DNA of 64,000 nt. Source: Alcanivorax jadensis T9. Its GTDB lineage: Bacteria; Pseudomonadota; Gammaproteobacteria; Pseudomonadales; Alcanivoracaceae. Position numbers and translations under genes: made by a program. The DNA lies in contig NZ_ARXU01000005.1 in assembly GCF_000756655.1 (NCBI RefSeq), positions 180,830-244,829 of the forward strand, in the 5' to 3' direction. This document shows positions 44,369 through 52,851 of the stretch, in pieces. Below the pieces are notes generated by a model, which saw only the letters and a list, made by a program, of their open reading frames with translations, searched no databases and had not been told where the DNA came from. Position 1 is the stretch's first letter; every line of letters begins with the position of its first letter.

Positions 44369-45702
44369 ATCCGAATTTGATGCTGGGGCTGGCCGCCCTT
44401 GGTGGCGCAGTCTTTGCGGCGCTGCTGGTGCTGCTGATGGAGCGTCGTCGAAGCGCTGGCCGGGAAGCGGAGCTGGTGGCCGAGAAGCAGGCCCTGTCGG
44501 AACCGCTGGCCCAGGTGCCGCTGTTGCGCGAGCAGCTGGACACCAGCCAGCGCCGTTTGCAGGACAGTGAGTCCCGTCTGCAGCAGCTGGCCTCCGACAA
44601 GGCGCGGCTGGAAGAGCGGTTGGCCGGCCAGGAAGAAAAACTGACCTTTGCGGAGAAGAGCCGCGAACAGCTCAAGCAGGAATTCGAAAACCTGTCCGCA
44701 CGGATTTTCGAGCAACGGGGCAAGCAGCTGCAGGAACAGCAACAGCAAGGGCTGGACGGCATGCTCAAACCGTTCCGTGAGCAACTGGCTGAATTCCGCC
44801 GCCGCGTCGACCAGATCCACAGTGACGAAACCCGGGCCCAGGCTTCCCTGATCGAGCAATTGGGTCAGCTGCGCAGTCTCAACCAGCAGATGCACGAGGA
44901 CGCCCGCAATCTCACCGATGCCCTGAAAGGGCAGGTGAAGACCCAGGGCAACTGGGGGGAAATGATTCTTGAGCGGGTGCTGGAATCGTCCGGGCTGACC
45001 CGTGGGCGCGAGTATGAAACCCAGGTCACCCTGAAAGATGAGAGCGGTCAGCGACGCCTGCCTGATGCCATTGTCCACCTGCCCGAGAACAAGGACGTGG
45101 TGATCGATGCCAAGGTCTCCCTGGTAGCCTATGAGCGCCTGTCATCGGCCTCCACCAGTGAAGAGCGGGAGCAGGCCCTGCGTGATCATCTGATGTCTCT
45201 GCGCAGTCATATCAAAGGCCTGGATATCAAGGATTACAGCGGACTGGAAGGAATTCGCAGTCTGGACTTCGTGCTGCTGTTCATTCCCATCGAGGGCGCC
45301 TTCATGGTGGCCATGGAGCAGGACTCCAGCCTCTACACCGATGCCTTTGCCCGCAACATCGTGCTGGTCAGCCCAACCACCTTGCTGGTCACGTTGCGTA
45401 CCATCCAGAACATCTGGCGCTATGAGTACCAGAACCGCAATGCCCTGGATATCGCCGCCCGTGCCGGCAAAATCTGTGATCAGGTGTCTTTGGTCACGGA
45501 ATCCCTGGAAGACGTGGGTGACAAGCTTGCCAAGGCAACATCGTCCTGGGAGCAGACCCAAAAACGTCTTACCAGTGGTAACGGCAACCTGTTGCGCCAG
45601 GCGCACCAGTTGAAAGATCTGGGTGCTAAGGCTCGTCGCAGTCTGCCGGCACCGGCTGATGACGACGACTCTGAAGACCTGCAGGACGACAGTGCCGACT
45701 GA
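44365..45702 (+). CDS. rmuC: DNA recombination protein RmuC
   Basis: A 445-aa RmuC-family protein, known to limit inverted-repeat-stimulated rearrangements in E. coli. N-terminal membrane helix (about 5-24), long coiled coil (about 28-165), then the RmuC nuclease-like domain with NWGEMILERVLESSGL, DAIVHLPENKDVVIDAKVSL and DFVLLFIPIEGAF. The acidic C-terminus ends DDDDSEDLQDDSAD. Its presence is notable in a region so rich in inverted repeats. It is coupled to tatD and followed by a terminator hairpin. Confidence 0.94.
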   Translation: MNPNLMLGLAALGGAVFAALLVLLMERRRSAGREAELVAEKQALSEPLAQVPLLREQLDTSQRRLQDSESRLQQLASDKARLEERLAGQEEKLTFAEKSREQLKQEFENLSARIFEQRGKQLQEQQQQGLDGMLKPFREQLAEFRRRVDQIHSDETRAQASLIEQLGQLRSLNQQMHEDARNLTDALKGQVKTQGNWGEMILERVLESSGLTRGREYETQVTLKDESGQRRLPDAIVHLPENKDVVIDAKVSLVAYERLSSASTSEEREQALRDHLMSLRSHIKGLDIKDYSGLEGIRSLDFVLLFIPIEGAFMVAMEQDSSLYTDAFARNIVLVSPTTLLVTLRTIQNIWRYEYQNRNALDIAARAGKICDQVSLVTESLEDVGDKLAKATSSWEQTQKRLTSGNGNLLRQAHQLKDLGAKARRSLPAPADDDDSEDLQDDSAD

Positions 45703-45752
45703 TAAGTCAGTCGGACAATGTGGTGTGAATGTTGTAAAAGGTTGCTTTTATA

Positions 45753-45764
45753 CAAAACGTTTTG
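45753..45764. promoter_or_regulatory. 12-bp perfect palindrome, possible operator
   Basis: CAAAACGTTTTG in the AT-rich spacer between rmuC and the protease gene. It could be a binding site for a dimeric regulator, but no candidate is evident. Confidence 0.25.
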
Positions 45765-45838
45765 CATGATAAAAAATATGCAGTAAAACTTCGCGCAATA
45801 TGACGCTATATGTCGTAAAAAACGACAAAAATAGCGAC

Positions 45839-45867
45839 AAAATGACCGGACTCGGTGGTCATTTTTG
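45839..45867 (+). terminator. Terminator after rmuC
   Basis: An AAAATGACC/GGTCATTTTT stem with a 9-nt loop and T run. A smaller TGTCGT/ACGACA hairpin lies just upstream. Confidence 0.7.
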
Positions 45868-45983
45868 GTTATCTTCTGGCACTTGGGTGCCATCGTTCTA
45901 ATATCAGAACCAGGTCACAGGTATAAGCCAAAATCCTTAGTTAGTATACGTTGCGTAACGAAACGCTAACTGAGGGTAATTTT

Positions 45984-47627
45984 ATGTGTCGTTTGATAGT
46001 GGCCCTGCTTCTGGGGGCGGGTCTGGTTCAGACGGTATCGGCGTTGGAAGCTCAACCCCGGGTCATCGGGGGACAGGATGTCACACAGGTGCGGTCGTGG
46101 ATGGCCGAAGTGGAAATCAGCCGGTCCGGCAATCCCAATTTTTCGGCGACGCTCTGTGGCGGCACTCTGATTGCCCCCCGCTGGGTGCTGACTGCCGCCC
46201 ACTGTGTGGCCAGTGTCGAGGCAGAGATGCTGTTTGTCTCCCTTGGCAACGTTAATCGCACCAGCACAGAGGCTCCGGAACAACTGACGGTAACCGAACT
46301 GCAGGTGCATCCGGCCTACAATGCCACCCACTTCCATAATGACCTGGCCCTGCTCAAACTGGCGGCGCCGAGCCGCTTCAAGCCATTGGATATGGCCAAG
46401 CCGCACATCGTTACCGAGCTGGCGCTGGGCAACCATGATGAAGCCCTGGAAGTGCTGGGCTGGGGTTCCACCACCCCGGATGGTTTTGCCCTGACCGAGA
46501 CTTTGCAGAAAGCGGATCTGGACTTTGTGTCGCCGGATTACTGCGCCAGCCAGTGGAGCAATCTCACCGGCAACCAGATTTGTGCCGGCGAAATGAACCC
46601 TCAGGGTCAGAAGCAGGATTCCTGCCGTGGCGATAGCGGCGGGCCGCTGGTTTACCGCAAGGATGACCAGCAGTGGCTGGTGGGTGTGACCAGCTACGGC
46701 CATGAAACCTGTGCCACCGATGGTGTGCCGGCGGTCTATAGCCGCGTGGATAGATACCTGCCCTGGCTGGAAGAGACCACCTCCGGCGGACTGGTGGATC
46801 TACAGACAGAAGGCCTCAACGGTGATCAGTACCGCAACATGTCCAGTGCGGTGACCCTCTATCCGCGTATTGCCAATACCAGTACCCGCAATGACGCCCG
46901 CAATGTGGGCCTGCGTATCGAGCATCAGCCCGGTCTGTCTGTGGCGGTACCGGGCCTTTCCTGCCGGACCTACACGGGCTACACCGACTGTCGAAACAGT
47001 CTGTTCCTGGCACTGGGACAGACCAGCGCCACTTATGCCGTTACCCTGAAGGCCCCGTCCCGTTGGGCTGATCAGGTGCGAGTAAGCCCGATCAGCGACT
47101 CGTATGATTACTTCAGTTTGCGCAGCGAAGCGTTCAATCTGGTATTCAGTAACGAGCCGGATGTGGTGCTCAGTCTGACCACCAACCGGGGTAGCGATGG
47201 CCATGTTCGTGTCAGCGCTCTGGTGCGCAATGCGGCGACTCATCAGACAGCGGCGCGGGTGAGACTGGGCTTCATCTTGCCTGCAGGGTGGGAAACCGTT
47301 GAAATGCCGGGCAACTGCAGTGGCAGTCGTAGTGTTCAGTGCGGTCTTGGGGACCTGGGGCCGGAGCAGTTTGTGACCCAGCAACTGCTGCTTTCAGGGG
47401 AGGGATATGACCCCATGACAGTGCAGGTATGGACCGATAATGGTGATTTTCCAACCGGTGACAGCAAAGCCTATACTCGGCCCGCTCAAGCTCGTAGCGC
47501 CAGTAGCGGTGGTGGCAATACGACAGGAAATGACAGTGGTGGTGGCGGTGGCGGTAGTGGTGGCAGCTTGTCGTTCCTGGCGCTGCTGGGCCTAGCCCTG
47601 ATTGCCGCTCGACGGCTCCACCAGTGA
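45984..47627 (+). CDS. Secreted trypsin-like serine protease with GlyGly-CTERM anchor
   Basis: A 547-aa S1 protease. Signal peptide MCRLIVALLLGAGLVQTVSA; activation site after Arg26 (RVIGG). The triad is His73 (TAAHCV), Asp120 (HNDLALLK) and Ser218 (GDSGGP). Asp212 at the S1 pocket predicts cleavage after Lys/Arg. Residues about 270-510 form a poorly recognised beta-rich region. The C-terminus is a Ser/Gly-rich linker followed by GGSLSFLALLGLALIAARR, the GlyGly-CTERM signal processed by rhombosortase. The ATG at 45984 follows GAGGG; a TTG at 45951 is less likely. The 3' end overlaps the convergent gene by 36 nt. No rhombosortase or type II secretion gene is in the window. Confidence 0.9.
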   Translation: MCRLIVALLLGAGLVQTVSALEAQPRVIGGQDVTQVRSWMAEVEISRSGNPNFSATLCGGTLIAPRWVLTAAHCVASVEAEMLFVSLGNVNRTSTEAPEQLTVTELQVHPAYNATHFHNDLALLKLAAPSRFKPLDMAKPHIVTELALGNHDEALEVLGWGSTTPDGFALTETLQKADLDFVSPDYCASQWSNLTGNQICAGEMNPQGQKQDSCRGDSGGPLVYRKDDQQWLVGVTSYGHETCATDGVPAVYSRVDRYLPWLEETTSGGLVDLQTEGLNGDQYRNMSSAVTLYPRIANTSTRNDARNVGLRIEHQPGLSVAVPGLSCRTYTGYTDCRNSLFLALGQTSATYAVTLKAPSRWADQVRVSPISDSYDYFSLRSEAFNLVFSNEPDVVLSLTTNRGSDGHVRVSALVRNAATHQTAARVRLGFILPAGWETVEMPGNCSGSRSVQCGLGDLGPEQFVTQQLLLSGEGYDPMTVQVWTDNGDFPTGDSKAYTRPAQARSASSGGGNTTGNDSGGGGGGSGGSLSFLALLGLALIAARRLHQ

Positions 47628-48434
47628 CAGGTGCCGCTGGCGCTCCGGCGCCAGCGCGCCCTGATTGCCTTTCCAGGGCACCGCATCCATGCCCTTGGGA
47701 ATCTCCGTTAACTGGAACGGCGCCTTGATAATCTCGAAGTAGGGCGAGTGATCGAAATCCGCGGCGGTGATGGCTCGTGGCTGTAACCGCAGCAGGCGGC
47801 TACCGGAGCCATCTTCTTTTACCAGCGGCAGCACCGGGAACTGTACGAAACTGAACGCATCTGCGACCACGGTGCCAGTCAGTGCCCGGGCCAGCTCCCC
47901 GGCCCAGCGCCGAAACAGGTTGATGCGCCAGCGCAGCGGCAGCCATCGCCAGGGCATCAGGGTCAATAGTGCCAGGGCCGCCCAGGACTGGCTGCCGCCA
48001 GCGCCGATCCGGCTGATGGCATAGCGCAATACGTCCTGGGCTTCATTGTCACTCAGTCCCTGGGCCCGGCAGACACGGATCTGGCGGCCTTCCAGGGCGG
48101 ACAGCGGCTCCACGATCAGGCCCCGTTCCAGCCGCGCATCAATCACCAGCTGGGTATCGGGTTCGCAGGGAGTGTAATCCCCCAGCAGGGCACGCAGGGC
48201 CGGGTCCGCCACGTCATGAAGTCGACCAACATAAAGCACCGCCCGGGCGAAGCGGCTGTCGCCGATTACCTTGAAGGTACGGTCCACATTGCTATGCCCG
48301 GCCACCAGCAGCACATCACAGGGTTTCAGTACGGTACGCAGGCTGTCCAGGTCGGCACTTGGCTGGCCACTGAACGGCTCGTCGCGCTGAAGGCGGCGGC
48401 AGATCCATTGATAAAAGGCCAGTTGTCGACTCAT
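47592..48434 (-). CDS. YiiX/YebB-like (C92) family protein, probably catalytically inactive
   Basis: 280 aa. The order of conserved blocks (LRTVLKPCDVLLVAG, FARAVLYVG, RGLIVEPLSALEGRQIRVCRAQGL, ADAFSFVQFPVLPL, ADFDHSPYFEIIKAPF) matches the lipo-like permuted papain (YiiX/C92) proteins of Pseudomonas. In active members the second block reads SHAALYVG and the fourth is preceded by CST. Here the His position is Arg64 and the Cys position is near Thr186, so both catalytic residues appear lost. This comparison is from memory of the family. The ATG at 48434 has GGAG upstream. It shares orientation with the aminotransferase upstream, 40 nt away, and overlaps the protease gene tail-to-tail. Confidence 0.7.
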   Translation of the reverse strand: MSRQLAFYQWICRRLQRDEPFSGQPSADLDSLRTVLKPCDVLLVAGHSNVDRTFKVIGDSRFARAVLYVGRLHDVADPALRALLGDYTPCEPDTQLVIDARLERGLIVEPLSALEGRQIRVCRAQGLSDNEAQDVLRYAISRIGAGGSQSWAALALLTLMPWRWLPLRWRINLFRRWAGELARALTGTVVADAFSFVQFPVLPLVKEDGSGSRLLRLQPRAITAADFDHSPYFEIIKAPFQLTEIPKGMDAVPWKGNQGALAPERQRHLSLVEPSSGNQG

Positions 48435-48474
48435 GGTGACTCCGTGTGCAAACACTTATTCGAGGACCCGGAGC

Positions 48475-49581
48475 TTACAACAGGGCCAGGGCCCGGTCGA
48501 TGACCGAATGGTCAGTATAGAAATGCGGCGAAAAACGGACCCCGCCACCCCGTTCTGCACAGACCACGCCAGCCTGTCGTAAACGCTGAAAGGTGTCTGC
48601 CGGCGTTTCATCAGGCAGGGTAAAGGTAACAATTCCGGCCCGACGCTGCCGGTCCACCGGGCTGAGCAGAGTGGCTCCCCGTTCCCGCAGGCCGTCGATC
48701 AGCCGCTGGACGCGATCCTGCAGGGCCTCGGCGACTTGCGCCATGCCTTCCTCTTCCAGCAGGGACAGGGATGCCTCCAGGGCATGAGCGCCGAGCATGT
48801 TGGGGCTGCCGCATTCGAAACGACGGGCATTATTGGCCACTTGCCAGTCGGTGGTGGTGTAGTTGCCGGCATTGGCCACCATATGCCAGCCGTGCTGGCG
48901 CAGGGTCAGCTTGTCCTGTACCGCCTGGCGGCAGTAGAACAATGCCAGCCCCTCCGGGCCCAGCATCCACTTGTGACCGTCGGCCACCACAAAATCCGCC
49001 TTGGCCTGTTCCGCGGAAAAGGGCAGGGCGCCGAGGATCTGGATGGCGTCCACACAAAACAGGATCTCTCGTTCCCTGCAGGCGGCGCCAATGGGCGCCA
49101 TGTCCATCAGCAGGCCGGTGCCGTATTGCACTGCGGACAGGGACACCAGTCGTGTTCGAGGTCCCAGCGCATCGATCACCGCCTGTTCCGGTTCAGGCGT
49201 ATCCAGGCTTACGGCGATCACTTCCACGCCCTGATCCGCCAAAGCTTCCCAGGGGATACGGTTGGAGGGGAACTCCTGATCGCTGATCACGATCTGGTCG
49301 CCGGCCTGCCAGTCAATACCCTGGGCAATCACAGACAGTCCTTCTGAGGTGTTTTTCAGCAGGGCGATTTCATCAATACTGACCCCGCCAATCAGCCAGG
49401 AAAGCCGCTCGCGCAGGCGCTGTTCCACTTTCAGCCAATGGGGGTAATCACGGGCACCGATCTCACAATTCTGGCGAGCGAATTCCGCGACCGCATCGCG
49501 GCTACGGGCGGGCCAGGGAGCCACCGCAGCGTGGTTGAGATAAAGCAGGTCTTCACGGTGGGGAAATTCCGGGTGGGCCAT
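48475..49581 (-). CDS. Class V aminotransferase family protein (PLP)
   Basis: A 368-aa fold-I PLP enzyme similar to the cysteine desulfurase/isopenicillin N epimerase branch. The PLP lysine is in VVADGHKWMLGPEG (Lys204), with CVDAIQ (Asp178) and the cofactor loop LKNTSEGLSVIA. No cysteine loop typical of desulfurases is obvious near the C-terminus, so amino-group chemistry other than sulfur transfer is more likely. The ATG at 49581 has GGAG upstream; a longer frame from 49611 runs into a repeat. Likely co-transcribed with the YiiX-like gene. The substrate is unknown. Confidence 0.85.
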   Translation of the reverse strand: MAHPEFPHREDLLYLNHAAVAPWPARSRDAVAEFARQNCEIGARDYPHWLKVEQRLRERLSWLIGGVSIDEIALLKNTSEGLSVIAQGIDWQAGDQIVISDQEFPSNRIPWEALADQGVEVIAVSLDTPEPEQAVIDALGPRTRLVSLSAVQYGTGLLMDMAPIGAACREREILFCVDAIQILGALPFSAEQAKADFVVADGHKWMLGPEGLALFYCRQAVQDKLTLRQHGWHMVANAGNYTTTDWQVANNARRFECGSPNMLGAHALEASLSLLEEEGMAQVAEALQDRVQRLIDGLRERGATLLSPVDRQRRAGIVTFTLPDETPADTFQRLRQAGVVCAERGGGVRFSPHFYTDHSVIDRALALL

Positions 49582-49596
49582 GATGTCTCCATTAAC

Positions 49597-49623
49597 AGCT
49601 ACAAGCTTCAAGCTACAAGTTGC
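49597..49623. repeat. Degenerate heptanucleotide repeat
   Basis: About four units of GCTACAA/GCTTCAA/GTTGCAA in tandem. They are related to the 7-bp unit of the large array at 31799-32190 and may be a minimal or decayed copy. Confidence 0.55.
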
Positions 49624-49790
49624 AACGCGGCAGGGTGTGGTGGCAAGTATATAGCGCCGTGGCCGCGTTATTTACCATAGCAGCAATTGCATCGTGAACC
49701 CTGCTGCATGCTTATAAAAAGGGAATACGTTAGAATTGCGACTGTTCAGTCCTGGTTCACGTCCGTTATGCCGGGCTTAAGGAGAAATAG

Positions 49791-50426
49791 ATGGGTGACC
49801 TGGAAAAAGCCACGCGCAAGGCGCAGGAATTTCGTCAACGGGAGCGCCAGATTCTGGATGCGGCCCTTGAGCTGTTCCTGGAAGAGGGCGAAGACCGTGT
49901 GACCGTGGAAATGATTGCTGACCGGGTCGGTATCGGCAAAGGCACCATCTACAAGCATTTCGAGACCAAGAACGAGATTTATCTGCTGTTGATGCTCCGT
50001 TATGAGGAGGATCTTGCCGAGGTATTCCAGACCATCTCCGGCGGCGATGACAAGGAACGGCTGGCACGGGAATACTTCCGTTTCCGGATCTCCGATCCCA
50101 AGCGTTACCAGTTGTTCGACCGCCTTGAGAACAAGGTGATCAAGGACCATGCCCTGCCGGAACTGGTGGACAAGCTGCATCGCATTCGCGAAGCCAACTT
50201 TGCCCGCCTCACCGATATCGTCAAGGCGCGTATTGCCGAAGGCTCACTGGAAGACGTGGACCCGATCTATCACATCTGCTCCGCCTGGGCGCTGGCTCAT
50301 GGTGCGGTGGCCCTGATGGAATCCCCGTTCTACCAGAAGCTGATCGACGACAAGGATGACTTCCTGCATTTCCTGATCGAGATCGGCATTCGCATGGGCA
50401 ACAAGGGGCAACGGGGGCCACGATGA
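49791..50426 (+). CDS. TetR/AcrR family transcriptional regulator
   Basis: A 211-aa regulator. The N-terminal TetR helix-turn-helix spans about residues 17-65 (ILDAALELFLEEGEDRVTVEMIADRVGIGKGTIYKHFETKNEI), and the ligand-binding domain is all-helical. The ribosome-binding site is AAGGAG. It overlaps the DUF1285 gene by ATGA. No efflux pump or fatty acid gene is beside it, so its targets are unknown; autoregulation through the AT-rich upstream region is possible. Confidence 0.93.
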   Translation: MGDLEKATRKAQEFRQRERQILDAALELFLEEGEDRVTVEMIADRVGIGKGTIYKHFETKNEIYLLLMLRYEEDLAEVFQTISGGDDKERLAREYFRFRISDPKRYQLFDRLENKVIKDHALPELVDKLHRIREANFARLTDIVKARIAEGSLEDVDPIYHICSAWALAHGAVALMESPFYQKLIDDKDDFLHFLIEIGIRMGNKGQRGPR

Positions 50427-50974
50427 AACAGGCGGAGGAACTGCTGGCATTACTGGAAAAGGCAGGCAAGGATGAAAGCGGCCTGCCGCCGGTGCACCAG
50501 TGGAAGCCGGAGCGGCATGCGGATATCGACATGCGGATCGCCCGGGATGGCACCTGGTACTACCAGAATTCCCCCATCCAGCGTGAACGCATGGTGGCGT
50601 TGTTCTCCACCATCCTGTTGCGCGAAGGCGATGACTACTTCCTGATCACCCCGGTGGAAAAGCTGCGCATCCAGGTGGACGATGCCCCTTTTGTGGCGGT
50701 GGAAGTGCAGCGCCTGGAAGAGGGCGGGGTGAACAAACTGGTCTTCACCACCAATGTGGGCAGCCACGTGGTGGCCGGTGACAAGCACCCCTTACGCGTG
50801 GAAACCGACCCACAAACCGACGAGCCGTCCCCGTATCTGCTGGTCCGCGAAAACCTGGAAGCCCTTATCGGGCGCTCCGCGTTCTATCAGCTGGTGGACT
50901 GGGCGTTTGAGGAAAATGGGAAGCTGTTTGTGGAGAGCGATGGTCAGCGCTTTGAGTTGGGAAGCCTGGGATAA
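50423..50974 (+). CDS. DUF1285 domain protein
   Basis: A 183-aa protein of the DUF1285 family, function unknown. Family signature: GLPPVHQWKPERHADIDMRI, then ARDGTWYYQNSPIQRERMV and FLITPVEKLRIQVDD. No signal or membrane segment. Translationally coupled to the TetR gene (ATGA), so the regulator and this protein probably act in the same response. The stop codon lies within the left arm of an AT-rich palindrome. Confidence 0.9.
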   Translation: MKQAEELLALLEKAGKDESGLPPVHQWKPERHADIDMRIARDGTWYYQNSPIQRERMVALFSTILLREGDDYFLITPVEKLRIQVDDAPFVAVEVQRLEEGGVNKLVFTTNVGSHVVAGDKHPLRVETDPQTDEPSPYLLVRENLEALIGRSAFYQLVDWAFEENGKLFVESDGQRFELGSLG

Positions 50975-51092
50975 TTGATAACGCGCGATCAGGGTTATTC
51001 TGGGTTTCAAGCAAAGAGGCCGCGCTCAACATTGGGCGCGGCCTCTTTGCGTTAAGATGCGAAGGAGTTTCTCGCGAAGTTATCAATTATCC
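50969..51092. repeat. AT-rich palindrome enclosing a terminator
   Basis: GGATAATTGATAAC (50969-50982) pairs exactly with GTTATCAATTATCC (51079-51092). It includes the DUF1285 stop codon and encloses a strong GC-rich hairpin. AT-rich sequence of the same type continues to 51115 and has a relative at 29020-29146. Confidence 0.8.
51011..51050. terminator. Terminator hairpin between convergent DUF1285 and kinase genes
   Basis: A perfect 15-bp stem, GCAAAGAGGCCGCGC and its complement, with a 10-nt loop. T-rich (CTTTGC) on both strands, so it is probably bidirectional. Confidence 0.8.
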
Positions 51093-51103
51093 ATTCTCAA
51101 TTA

Positions 51104-52816
51104 TCAATTTCCCCTCATTGTAATGCTAATCAACAACAACACCCCGAGCACAATACTGATCCCTTTCCAGATGCGCAGTTGCCGGATGTCGTTGTCGATG
51201 GCCGGCTTGCTGCTGCGCATCGGGCGGCGCAGGGCGTCGCGGAATTCGGCGGCGTCGGTGAAGCGTTGTTTGGGTTGATGTTGCAAGGCTAGCTGCAGCA
51301 CGTTGTTGATCCACAGCGGGACGAACGCGTTGTGTCTCTGCAGTGGCGGCAGGGGGCGATGGGCGGATTTTTCGTAGCGGCCCTGCCACGGCAGCGAACC
51401 GGTGAGCATTTCATGGATGATCACCGCCGCGGAAAACAGATCACTCTGTTCGCTGGGGGCAGCGCCATCCAGCAGTTCCGGAGCGCTGTAATCCCGGGTG
51501 CCGAGGGGAATGCCCGCATTGTGCTGCTCCATGCCCCGGCAATGGCAACTGCCGAAATCCACGATGCGGACCAGCCCGTCGGTATCCACCATGATGTTGT
51601 CCGGCTTCAGGTCGCCGTGGATCACATCGGCGCGGTGCAGGGCGCGGATACCGTTGAGTAGCTGATCCGCCAGATACAGTTTTTCTTCCACCGCCACATC
51701 AGGGTGTTCCTTCAGCCACTGTTGCAGCGTCACGCCGTCGATGAACTCCAGATGCTGATACAGGCAGCTGGGATTGTCCGGCTGGGGCAGGGTGCGTAGC
51801 AGGTGGGCATTACGCAGGCGCTGACCGACCCACCCTTCCATGACAAACCGCTCCAGCGCGTCCCGGTCGTCTTCCAGATTCACCGACGGTGTCTTGAGTA
51901 CCGATTGCGTGCCGTTTTCATCCTCCACCAGATACAGGTGGCTACGCACACTGGCATACAGCTCCCGCTGTACGGTGAAACCGTCAACCCGGACCCCCGG
52001 GCTCAGTGGCGGGGGCAGGGGCAGGCTGCCGCGCTGGCGCAGGGCTTCGTCGGCGCTGGCGTCGGGCAGGCCATCCACCTGCAGCACCTGACAGCTCAGG
52101 TTGTCATCGCTGCCGCTGGCCAGGGCCGCTTCCACCAGACTGCGGGCAGCCATTTCCGGTTGGTAACTGGCACGCACTATGCCCTGCATGCGCGAACGGG
52201 ACAGGAAACCATGCACGCCATCGCTGGTGAGCAGAAATACATCGCCCACCTGCAAATCACTGCGGCTGTAGTCCACATCCAGTCGGGTGTCGCCGCCCAT
52301 GACCCGGGTGAGTACCTGGCGGTCGCCGCCGATCATGCGGCTGTGGTCGCGGGTGAGGCATTCCAGGCGTTCATTACGCAGTCGCCAGATACGCGAATCG
52401 CCTACCTGGAACAGGTGGGCGGTACGCGAGCGCAGTATCAGCAGGGACAAGGTGCACAGGTGGCTTTCCCCGGCCAGTGTCTGCCGGCACAGCCAGCGGT
52501 TCAGGGCTTCCAGTACCCGCTGTGCGGAGCGGGGCACACTCCATAGCGATGGCGTTGCATAGTAGTCGTTGATAAATCCGAGCACACAGGATTCCGCTGC
52601 CTCCCGGGCTGCACCGGCACTGGACAGCCCATCAGCCAGGGCGGCAACGATGCCCTTGGTACGCAGCAATGGGCCATCAGGAATCTGCATAGCCAGCGCA
52701 TCCTGGTTGTGCAGCTTGGGCCCGGCATCGCTGTACTGGCCGATGCGAACCTGCGGGTGCAGGTCCGGCTCGGGGGCAATGGCCGAGTCCTCGGTCGTGA
52801 CGTTGGCAACATCCAT
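51104..52816 (-). CDS. Bifunctional PP2C phosphatase / Ser-Thr kinase, membrane-anchored
   Basis: A 570-aa fusion. Residues about 22-260 are a PP2C phosphatase with metal aspartates (NQDAL, ADGLSSAG, VGDSRIW, LTSDGVHGF, GSDDNLSC). Residues about 275-545 are a Hanks-type kinase with the ATP lysine in SVLKTP, the catalytic loop HGDLKPDNIM and VDFGSC. One C-terminal helix (SIVLGVLLLISIT) anchors it. The catalytic loop has HGD in place of HRD, common in this subgroup. The ATG at 52816 has AGGAG 9 nt upstream. It lies 35 nt downstream of the nitrate transporter gene in one unit; the same pairing is found at the nasA locus of P. aeruginosa, so a role in nitrate signalling is likely but unproven. 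Confidence 0.92.
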   Translation of the reverse strand: MDVANVTTEDSAIAPEPDLHPQVRIGQYSDAGPKLHNQDALAMQIPDGPLLRTKGIVAALADGLSSAGAAREAAESCVLGFINDYYATPSLWSVPRSAQRVLEALNRWLCRQTLAGESHLCTLSLLILRSRTAHLFQVGDSRIWRLRNERLECLTRDHSRMIGGDRQVLTRVMGGDTRLDVDYSRSDLQVGDVFLLTSDGVHGFLSRSRMQGIVRASYQPEMAARSLVEAALASGSDDNLSCQVLQVDGLPDASADEALRQRGSLPLPPPLSPGVRVDGFTVQRELYASVRSHLYLVEDENGTQSVLKTPSVNLEDDRDALERFVMEGWVGQRLRNAHLLRTLPQPDNPSCLYQHLEFIDGVTLQQWLKEHPDVAVEEKLYLADQLLNGIRALHRADVIHGDLKPDNIMVDTDGLVRIVDFGSCHCRGMEQHNAGIPLGTRDYSAPELLDGAAPSEQSDLFSAAVIIHEMLTGSLPWQGRYEKSAHRPLPPLQRHNAFVPLWINNVLQLALQHQPKQRFTDAAEFRDALRRPMRSSKPAIDNDIRQLRIWKGISIVLGVLLLISITMRGN

Positions 52817-52851
52817 GATCAAAGCTCCTGTGTATGACCTGCCGAAAACAC

